Assembly (NCBI GenBank): GCA_002441865.1
Contig: DJNY01000042.1
Span: 4,708 to 29,477 of the forward strand
Direction: 5' to 3'
DNA from: Lachnospiraceae bacterium UBA6452
GTDB taxonomy: Bacteria > Bacillota > Clostridia > Lachnospirales > Lachnospiraceae
Length of the DNA: 24,770 bases
Part shown: positions 1-6,116 of the stretch, one piece after another
How positions within the stretch are numbered: position 1 is the stretch's first letter
Layout of the letters: each line of letters starts with the position of its first letter
The notes under the pieces: model-generated
The model's database searches: none
What the model saw: only the letters and a program-made list of their open reading frames with translations
What the model was told of the DNA's origin: nothing
Translations under genes and position numbers: made by a program

Positions 1-951
1 CTGTGCAAAGAACACAATCTTTCTGTCATCATTCCCGGCGGTGAACGTGGCAAAAAATACAAGGAATGGCAGTCTGATCAGAATGGTTCGACCTGGAAAA
101 CACAGCTCAGACGGGACATCAATTTTTGCATCAAGTCGGCTTCCACTTATGAAGAATTTCTGCTTTTAATGAGAGCCAAAGGATATGAAATCAAAGGGGA
201 AACTTTTGGAGAAGATGCTGCAAAATATATCTCTTTCCGACCTCTGGACAAGGAGCGTTTTGTCCGTGGCAGTACGAGGTCTTTAGGGAAAGAATACACA
301 AAGGAACGTATCCGGGAACGCATCGAAAAGAAACGGGAACGAAAGGCAGTTATCCCGAAAAAAGACTACTCCGCCCGCAGGATCATTGACACCTCGGACG
401 AGAAATTCCAAAACAGTCCCGGACTGCAACAGTGGGCGGCAATCGAGAATCTGAAAATCGCCGCACAAAGCTATAATGAAGCTGGTTCTCTCTCCGATCT
501 GGAGCATAAAATTACTGTAAAAACCGAAGCGGGCAAGTCCGTCAAACAGAGCGTTGTGGAACTGGAACACCGCATGAAAGACCTTGCTGAAATCATCAAA
601 TATGCCGAGCAGTACAAAGACAACCGCTCCTATCATATCGCCTACAAGAAAGCCAAGAACCCGGACGCTTATTTTCGGAGATACGAGAGCCAGATCATCC
701 TCTATGGCGGCGCAAGACGGATGCTTGAGCAGGCAGGCATCAAGCTAAAAGGATTGAATGTGGATAAGCTGCGAGCCGAATACCAGGCATTGGAAACGCA
801 GAAAAAAGAACTGACCGCAACCTACAAAAACTGTGAAAAAGAGGTGCAGGATTTGAAGCGGAAACAGGAAAATCTTGACCGGTATCTCGGACGGGACGTG
901 CAGATGGAACAAAGCACCAAAAAGCAGCGTTCTTCTGACATATCCCAATGA
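1..951 (+). CDS. Relaxase / mobilization nuclease, C-terminal part (5' truncated by window edge)
   Basis: Frame 1 is open from base 1 to the TGA at 949-951, so this is a 316-codon fragment and the internal ATG at 169 is not the start. It resembles the C-terminal half of MobA/VirD2-type relaxases of clostridial ICEs, which nick oriT and pilot the single strand into the recipient. Recognisable blocks are a region near codons 5-60 (IIPGGERGKKYKEW, then a WKTQLRRDIN helix) and a block around codons 62-85 (GYEIKGETFGEDAAKYISF) that typically follows the catalytic domain. The remainder is charged and helical, with a coiled coil over roughly the last 60 residues. The catalytic tyrosine and the HxH metal motif would lie upstream of the window and are not seen. 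The gene is on the + strand, convergent with the transfer operon. The family call is from recall of family sequence and is fairly secure; activity cannot be judged. Confidence 0.85.
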   Translation: MCKEHNLSVIIPGGERGKKYKEWQSDQNGSTWKTQLRRDINFCIKSASTYEEFLLLMRAKGYEIKGETFGEDAAKYISFRPLDKERFVRGSTRSLGKEYTKERIRERIEKKRERKAVIPKKDYSARRIIDTSDEKFQNSPGLQQWAAIENLKIAAQSYNEAGSLSDLEHKITVKTEAGKSVKQSVVELEHRMKDLAEIIKYAEQYKDNRSYHIAYKKAKNPDAYFRRYESQIILYGGARRMLEQAGIKLKGLNVDKLRAEYQALETQKKELTATYKNCEKEVQDLKRKQENLDRYLGRDVQMEQSTKKQRSSDISQ

Positions 952-996
952 AAATAGGTGCCGAAAAGTATATGCACTTCGAGAAATTTTTCCGAG

Positions 997-1025
997 TTGT
1001 TTTACCCCTGAAAATAAGTTATAAT
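997..1025 (+). promoter_or_regulatory. Sigma-A type promoter for the Rpn-family gene
   Basis: A perfect -10 box TATAAT lies at 1020-1025, 17 nt after TTGTTT at 997-1002 (consensus TTGACA). Transcription would begin near 1032, leaving a leader of about 50 nt before the GTG at 1084. It lies in the 132-nt space after the relaxase stop, so the nuclease gene probably has its own promoter and does not depend on relaxase read-through. Confidence 0.65.
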
Positions 1026-1042
1026 GAGGATGTGGTCAGATA

Positions 1043-1077
1043 CTCCTTGTAGATGACTATATCCTACAAAAAGGAGG
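1043..1077 (+). promoter_or_regulatory. Leader hairpin that could mask the Shine-Dalgarno site
   Basis: CTCCTTGTAG at 1043-1052 can pair with CTACAA at 1064-1069 plus GGAG at 1073-1076, leaving a bulge of three A at 1070-1072. The GGAGG (1073-1077) is the ribosome binding site of the GTG start at 1084, so a folded leader would hide it. This is a fold read by eye; no energy was calculated. Confidence 0.4.
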
Positions 1078-1083
1078 AAACCT

Positions 1084-2058
1084 GTGAACACAGAATTAAA
1101 AAATGCAGTAGCATCAACGGATAAAGATGCCCAATATGATGCCAGTGCCAAGCGTTTATTGGGACAGAAACACATACTGGCACATATTTTAGTAAAAACA
1201 GTCCATGAATTTATGGGAATGAACCCCAAAGACATTGTTCCGCTGATTGAGGGTGAGCCTTGTATCAGTACCGTTCCGATTGAGCCGGGACTTACGAATA
1301 CCGCCACCGAAAACAACGGAGAACGCTTAATCGGTCTGAATGGGGAAAACGCAGAAATCAATGAGGGACTGATACGATTTGACATTATCTTTTATGTCCG
1401 TATGCCATCCAAAAGTGGCATAAAAGGCGAATTATCGCAGATAATCGTAAATGTGGAAGCACAGAAATCAGAACCGACGGAATATGATATTTTAAACCGG
1501 GCAATCTTTTATGTCAGCAGGATGATCTCCTCACAAAAAGGGCGGGATTTTGAAAATTCAAACTATAATGACATACGCCGTGTCTATTCCATCTGGGTGT
1601 GTATGAACATGGACAAAAACAGTATGAGCCATATCCACCTCACCAAAGATGATATTATAGATACTTATCACTGGAAAGGAAATCTCGACCTGTTAAATAT
1701 CGTCATGTTAGGTCTTGCAAAAGAGCTTCCGGAACACGATGAAATGTATGAGCTGCACCGCCTGTTAGGGGCATTATTATCCAAAGAACTGACGATAGAT
1801 CAAAAGCTGACGATTATCGGCGATGAATACGATATTCCTGTTGAGGAAAATTTTAGAAGGGATGTGAACATTATGTGCAATTTAAGTCAGGGTATTAAAG
1901 AAGATGGCATTGCGATTGGACTTGCCGAGGGCGAAGCTAGAATTATTCTTAATATGCACAAAAATGGGCTTACGGCAGAACAGATTGCCACATATACAGG
2001 TACAGATATAGACGATGTAATTGCCATTATTGAGGGCAAAAAAGCTGTGCTTGTTTAA
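1084..2058 (+). CDS. Rpn-family / PD-(D/E)XK nuclease 'putative transposase' protein
   Basis: The 324-aa protein resembles the Rpn / PD-(D/E)XK nuclease-family transposase group. These proteins have a restriction-like endonuclease fold; some E. coli members are DNA nucleases linked to recombination and phage defence. The candidate active site is D100 (IRFD, followed by the strand IIFYV) and E125-x-Q127 (VNVEAQK), the expected D...E-x-Q pattern. The C-terminal 60 residues carry the AEQIATYTGTDIDDV segment, an HTH-like helix pair usual in these proteins. The start is GTG at 1084, supported by AAGGAGG at 1071-1077. No ATG nearby has a better site. It has its own promoter, is followed by a small gene and a terminator, and looks richer in A+T than the transfer genes around it, so it is probably cargo acquired by the ICE. 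The length is full for the family and the frame is intact. The cellular target is unknown. Confidence 0.8.
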   Translation: MNTELKNAVASTDKDAQYDASAKRLLGQKHILAHILVKTVHEFMGMNPKDIVPLIEGEPCISTVPIEPGLTNTATENNGERLIGLNGENAEINEGLIRFDIIFYVRMPSKSGIKGELSQIIVNVEAQKSEPTEYDILNRAIFYVSRMISSQKGRDFENSNYNDIRRVYSIWVCMNMDKNSMSHIHLTKDDIIDTYHWKGNLDLLNIVMLGLAKELPEHDEMYELHRLLGALLSKELTIDQKLTIIGDEYDIPVEENFRRDVNIMCNLSQGIKEDGIAIGLAEGEARIILNMHKNGLTAEQIATYTGTDIDDVIAIIEGKKAVLV

Positions 2059-2111
2059 GATCATTTCTTATCAAGAATAATTTACGATAGAAGTACCAGG
2101 GAGTGAATTTC

Positions 2112-2294
2112 ATGGCAACACAAAGTATTTTTCACAATATCATTATTCAGGACTCTAAAACTGCCGAAGCATTTGTAACTGCTTTAGAAAATGCTGCCGA
2201 TGCCGCTGATAAGATAACTCCTAAGAAAGTATCTTCCAGAGATTTATCAAAAGAAGAAATCATAAATTTTTTTGGAGCAGTAACCAATGATTAA
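2112..2294 (+). CDS. Small hypothetical protein (60 aa), second gene of the cargo module
   Basis: The ATG at 2112 is preferred because GGGAG at 2099-2103 lies eight bases upstream. A GTG at 2103 in the same frame would add three residues but would overlap that site. The start (MATQSIFHNIIIQDSKTAEAF) resembles a group of short clostridial proteins beginning with an SIF-N-hydrophobic-D pattern, often found beside small toxin-like or mobile genes; this is a recollection, not a searched match. It has a short beta strand, a helix with a repeated alanine-rich stretch (ENAADAADK), and a C-terminal SKEEIINFF helix. It starts 53 nt after the nuclease stop and is followed by the terminator at 2337, so the two genes are probably one transcript. 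A role as immunity or antitoxin partner to the nuclease is possible but unproven. Confidence 0.6.
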   Translation: MATQSIFHNIIIQDSKTAEAFVTALENAADAADKITPKKVSSRDLSKEEIINFFGAVTND

Positions 2295-2336
2295 CTATGT
2301 GCAGACCTTATTTTAGACATACCTGCATATATTGTT

Positions 2337-2372
2337 AGAGAGGATGCCTGTCAAAACATCCTCTCTTTTCTT
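2337..2372 (+). terminator. Intrinsic terminator closing the cargo module
   Basis: AGAGAGGATG (2337-2346) and CATCCTCTCT (2357-2366) form a perfect 10-bp stem with a 10-nt loop, followed by TTTCTT. It lies 43 nt after the small gene. In the other direction the hairpin also sits after the stop of the ArdC gene (2398) but lacks a U run on that side, so it is mainly a + strand terminator. Confidence 0.85.
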
Positions 2373-2397
2373 ATGTCCTGCAAAATGAATTATATTT

Positions 2398-5118
2398 TTA
2401 CATCTCTCTGTGTGCCTTTTTCTCGGTATCCTTTCCCGGACAGTTTTTCTCTGCCTTATCCCGCTTTTCTATGACTGCTTTTTTCTCCGCCAACTTTTCC
2501 TTGACGGATACTCTGGTCTTTGCCTTTTCATCTTCTTTCTTTTCTGCACCGTTATTTAAGACATTATCTATCATGTTATAATTCTGTTCTTCCAGTTCCT
2601 CGATTTTTGCCAGCGGCTTATATTCTGCCAGCTTGTCAAGCAGTTCCTTTGCCTTTCTTGCGGTCTGCACTGCTTCACTGTCTGAAATCTCCGTTCCCTG
2701 CCCGAAAATGTCTGTAATGCCCTCCCTGACTTCTTCTGCGATGATCGCATTTAAAAAGTCATTGAGGTATCCGACATTGCCGCTTCGTATATCTTCTGTG
2801 ATATTGGCTACCTGTGCTTCCCTGTCCTCTACAGTGTCTTTATACTGGTAGGTATCATAGTCGTAGGAAAGCTGGTCGATCTCGGCAGCAAGAAAACCTG
2901 CCTGCCATTTTTCCAGTGAACCCCTCACCTCAATGTCCGGCAGCTTATCTATCAATTCCTGTATCATTGCAACCGCTTTCGGATCGTCGGTTATGTCCGG
3001 TACATATTCAAGCATTTCAAGGTCTGCCACCCCACCGGAAAAGAGATCCATCTGCACATCCTCGTATTCTTCTGTTCCCTCTGTGTGCATCCGGATACCA
3101 ATGCTCGGAATGCCATGCATCCTCTCAGGCGGGATTTTGTTGTAAAGGTCGATTGCCTGCTCTACCGTTTCAACATTTTCATGCAGTTCTCCCAGTTCGT
3201 GAAATTCCCCACATTCCGCAACTGTCCATGTAATCGTTTTTTCCGGTACTTTTTCTGTTTCGGCAACAGCGTTCTTTTCCTGCTCCGGCTCGTCCATCTG
3301 GAAATAGGGATTGTCCCATTCTGTATATGGCACATCCTCCACAAGCTGCTGTTGGTTGGCTGTCGTCATAAGGTCATTCATTTTTCCCTGCTCATACAGC
3401 ATATCAAATCTTGTCATGTAAAAGCTGTCATCCTCAATCCCACTCCGCTTTAACTGGTTGTGGAAACGCTGCTTTACAAACTCTTTCTTTTCCTCCGGTG
3501 TCATCGTCCTATGCACACGCACCTTGTCTACCGGAAGTTCTGCACACAAGGTCTGCAAGGCTTCCATGAAGTGGCTGCTCTCCTGTGCTGTCTGGCTGTG
3601 TGTAAAATCAAGGGACAGGACATTTTCACTCTTTATCGCATAAGCTACATCAAATTCTATGCCGTTTACACTTGCTCCGAGCGTCGTTTTCGCCCTGTCC
3701 TCACTCTCATCGGTAACATCTGCCCGGTACTTTCCAAACTGCTCCATTGCGTCCGAAAGACTGTCGTAACGCTCCAGTTTACTTCTGTTCTGGCTGTTAT
3801 CTGCCCATGTAGAAATATCTGCTATCACATAATAAGACACCTGATCCAAATTCATGTTTTCCCCTTCCTTTCCTGCCGGATTTTGCTCTAATTCCTGCTC
3901 TATCGTATGTTTATCCGAAAATGTCTTTATTTCACTGGTATCCGTATTGTAACGGACATCAAGATGGTAAACACCAAATTCCTTTGTGTCCTCGTTTCCG
4001 ATCTCCGCAGTCCATGCACCCCTGCTCTCCAGATATGCCGCAATACTCAGCTTATCATCTTCGCTCATCACAGAGAGTGCTTCCGCAATCTGCTCTACAT
4101 CCATTCCACTGACACGCAAAAGACTGTATTTTGTGAGGTCGCTGTTTTCTATCAGGAGAAGATTTTCTTTGTCCTGTTCTTGTCCCCTGTCCCTTTTTAA
4201 TTCCTGTAACCGTTCGGAAATGCCTGTAATCAGTTCTGATGCGGTCTTTCTTATGGTATCAAGGGAAGATTTCAGTTCTTTCATGTCTTTTCCGCTGCTC
4301 CAGCCTGCGATATATCCAAAGGAATAATCTGAGGTATCTATCCCGAAGTGCTGGCATACCGTATAGGCGACACTCTCCGCTTCTACTTCTTTGGTGTTGC
4401 GGTCTTTTGGTATGCTTTCCTCTAAATCACTGTTTAATTCCCTGTCATGGAGTTTTGCATGGACAACCTCATGGACAGCCGTTTTTACGGTCTGGCTCTG
4501 GCTCATGCCCTCCTGCAAAGCAATCCTGTGTTCCTCTGTATCGAAATATCCCTTTGCATCCCCGTCGATCTGCTCATATCCGATCGGCACAGGGGAGATT
4601 TCTGTGAGTGCCTGCATAAAATCCTCATAATCTTCCACGCTTCCGGACAATTCACTTACCCCAATGTCCGGCAGTTCCTTTCCTTCTGTCTGCGACACAT
4701 CAAAGACCGGGACAACACGAAAAGCAGGGATTTTTATTTCTACTTCCTCGATCACCGGCATCCCGTTTTTATCCAGCACAAGCTCCCCCGTCACCGGATC
4801 AGTCTTTTCCTGTTCTTCCTTTACCTTATACGGTGCGGGTGCAAGGATACGGATACCCTTTTCCCCACGCTTTACATGGCGGTCAAAGTTTTTCTGCCAT
4901 GCCTGATAGCCTGCAACAAGTGTGGCATCCGGCTTCTGCATAGCGATCAGCATGGTATTGTTAAAACTGTAATGATGAAATTTTGACATGGTGGTAAGAT
5001 ATTCCTTATATTTTTCACTCTCAAACACATCTTTGATACCTTCCTCCAGCTTTTGTGTGATCTCCTGTACTTTCTGCTTTTCTGTCTGTTTTCCTGCGTT
5101 CGTGTAATCATCTGCCAT
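2398..5118 (-). CDS. ArdC-like antirestriction/metallopeptidase protein fused to a YodL-like domain
   Basis: The 906-aa start ATG at 5118 is chosen because GGAGG lies nine bases upstream (complement of 5128-5132); a longer in-frame start at 5142 has no such support. Residues about 38-145 match the ArdC N-terminal ssDNA-binding domain (FHHYSFNNTMLIAMQKPDAT, VKRGEKGI, VFDVSQ). A zinc peptidase motif HEVVH is at 216-220, with a likely third ligand E248. Residues about 427-510 resemble the YodL domain (SYYVIADISTWADN). A further region, 685-800, is of a type seen in large polyvalent mobile-element proteins and is unassigned here. The tail carries RVSVKEKL at 869-876, shared with the two genes upstream. 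ArdC of plasmid pSa is an antirestriction protein related to the transported domain of TraC primase, so protection of incoming DNA in the recipient is a reasonable inference. It is the last gene of the operon, preceded by a terminator-like hairpin. Confidence 0.8.
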   Translation of the reverse strand: MADDYTNAGKQTEKQKVQEITQKLEEGIKDVFESEKYKEYLTTMSKFHHYSFNNTMLIAMQKPDATLVAGYQAWQKNFDRHVKRGEKGIRILAPAPYKVKEEQEKTDPVTGELVLDKNGMPVIEEVEIKIPAFRVVPVFDVSQTEGKELPDIGVSELSGSVEDYEDFMQALTEISPVPIGYEQIDGDAKGYFDTEEHRIALQEGMSQSQTVKTAVHEVVHAKLHDRELNSDLEESIPKDRNTKEVEAESVAYTVCQHFGIDTSDYSFGYIAGWSSGKDMKELKSSLDTIRKTASELITGISERLQELKRDRGQEQDKENLLLIENSDLTKYSLLRVSGMDVEQIAEALSVMSEDDKLSIAAYLESRGAWTAEIGNEDTKEFGVYHLDVRYNTDTSEIKTFSDKHTIEQELEQNPAGKEGENMNLDQVSYYVIADISTWADNSQNRSKLERYDSLSDAMEQFGKYRADVTDESEDRAKTTLGASVNGIEFDVAYAIKSENVLSLDFTHSQTAQESSHFMEALQTLCAELPVDKVRVHRTMTPEEKKEFVKQRFHNQLKRSGIEDDSFYMTRFDMLYEQGKMNDLMTTANQQQLVEDVPYTEWDNPYFQMDEPEQEKNAVAETEKVPEKTITWTVAECGEFHELGELHENVETVEQAIDLYNKIPPERMHGIPSIGIRMHTEGTEEYEDVQMDLFSGGVADLEMLEYVPDITDDPKAVAMIQELIDKLPDIEVRGSLEKWQAGFLAAEIDQLSYDYDTYQYKDTVEDREAQVANITEDIRSGNVGYLNDFLNAIIAEEVREGITDIFGQGTEISDSEAVQTARKAKELLDKLAEYKPLAKIEELEEQNYNMIDNVLNNGAEKKEDEKAKTRVSVKEKLAEKKAVIEKRDKAEKNCPGKDTEKKAHREM

Positions 5119-5144
5119 GATAAATTTCCTCCTTTTTCCCACAG

Positions 5145-5172
5145 AAAAAGCAGATAGATTTCTCTACCTGCT
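5145..5172 (-). terminator. Terminator-like hairpin between the DUF6674-like and ArdC genes
   Basis: On the minus strand AGCAGGTAG (5172-5164), loop AGAAAT, CTATCTGCT (5157-5149) forms a 9-bp stem with one G-U pair, followed by TTTT-CT. It starts 12 nt after the upstream stop codon and ends about 12 nt before the ribosome binding site of the ArdC gene. It could reduce expression of the last gene or act as a conditional attenuator. The U run is short, so termination would be partial. Confidence 0.5.
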
Positions 5173-5184
5173 CTCTCCAAACTT

Positions 5185-6075
5185 TTATAAGCATTCCTCT
5201 TTGCTTTTCGCTTTCGGCATTTCCGGTGCTTTCTGCTGTTGCGATTTTGCTCTCATCTGCGATAATTTTTCCTTTACGGACACCCTTGCACCTTTTTCTT
5301 CATTTTTTTCTGCATCTTTTTCCACATTTTTTTCTGCATCTTTTTCCACATTTTTTCCGGCACTGAGGGAAGATGAAATACCATCTATCTTCTCAATCGT
5401 CCGATCAATCCCATCCATCTGTTTTTTTAATTTTGCGATATGCTTTTTGACGGGTGCATTGATGGCTCTTGTGACCGCAATCCCCGGTTCTTCCCCGGAA
5501 ACCTCTTTTGTCCCTTTCCCGGACAGGAGTCTGCCCACATTGGCGGCACTGTTACCAATCTGCTTTAATTCATCACCAATGCTGTCAATCTGGTTTGCAG
5601 TCTGCTCATAACTGGTAAGTGTGCCAAGCAGGCGCTCCCGGTGTCCCAATAGTGCCTCTTTCACGCCGGAGAGTCCTTTCTGAAGGACTTTGTTCATTTC
5701 TTCCCTGCCCTTTTCCTTAAAAGCAGACACCGCCTGCACAGCGGTGTCCACTAACTGGTCTTTTATCTCTGATAAATGTGTGGCAAGATTTGTTACCTTC
5801 TCCTGCAGGTGGGATAATTTTTCCAACAGGGGATGCTTTTTTTCCTCCGGCTGGCTCTCCTGCATCTTCCCAAGCTGTTCTTTTAAGCTTTGCAGCTCGT
5901 TTACCATTACATTAAGCTGCATCTGCATCCCTGCGACATACTGCAACACTTCCATAAAATTCTGTGACGGTGCTTTCTGCTGTTCCAATAGCTCTAAGAG
6001 CAATCTGACCGCATCATTTTCTGCGGTGTCCTGCCGGTTTATTGTCTGCTCATCGACTGTCTGGTTTGTTTCCAT
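5185..6075 (-). CDS. DUF6674-like coiled-coil protein of conjugative elements
   Basis: The ATG at 6075 is chosen because of GGAGG seven to eight bases upstream; the frame stays open upstream but would overlap the helicase end without support. The 296-aa product begins with a segment (residues 21-75: DAVRLLLELLEQQKAPSQNF, then MQLNVMVNELQSLKEQL) that I associate with DUF6674. The rest is mostly long charged helices with coiled-coil character, ending in a Lys/Glu-rich linker. That linker contains a tandem eight-residue repeat (NVEKDAEK, encoded by a 24-bp DNA repeat) and then RVSVKEKL at 264-271. No catalytic motif or membrane segment is seen. It lies 41 nt after the helicase stop in the same operon. 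An adaptor or scaffold acting with the helicase and ArdC protein is inferred from position and the shared tail only. Confidence 0.65.
   Translation of the reverse strand: METNQTVDEQTINRQDTAENDAVRLLLELLEQQKAPSQNFMEVLQYVAGMQMQLNVMVNELQSLKEQLGKMQESQPEEKKHPLLEKLSHLQEKVTNLATHLSEIKDQLVDTAVQAVSAFKEKGREEMNKVLQKGLSGVKEALLGHRERLLGTLTSYEQTANQIDSIGDELKQIGNSAANVGRLLSGKGTKEVSGEEPGIAVTRAINAPVKKHIAKLKKQMDGIDRTIEKIDGISSSLSAGKNVEKDAEKNVEKDAEKNEEKGARVSVKEKLSQMRAKSQQQKAPEMPKAKSKEECL
5302..5349 (-). repeat. 24-bp tandem repeat (two exact copies) in the DUF6674-like gene
   Basis: The copies 5302-5325 and 5326-5349 are identical 24-mers, followed by a partial third (A plus T run). They encode repeated NVEKDAEK and keep the frame. 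The copies are T-rich on the + strand, so the number of units may vary by slippage without breaking the gene. Confidence 0.85.
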
Positions 6076-6116
6076 AATGACCTCCTGAATGTATGATTTT
6101 CTGGTACGGAAAAGGG

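Noticed and set aside
949..1019. TGAAAATAGGT at 949 and TGAAAATAAGT at 1009 as insertion target duplications
   Set aside because: They are only about 10 bp, imperfect, and both lie on the same side of the cargo module; no matching copy is seen beyond 2372.
2520..5000. Many + strand ORFs of 60-180 codons opposite the ArdC gene
   Set aside because: They are Ser/Cys/Phe/Leu-rich antisense shadows, with no recognisable family and no suitable ribosome binding sites; the minus strand frame is clearly the coding one.
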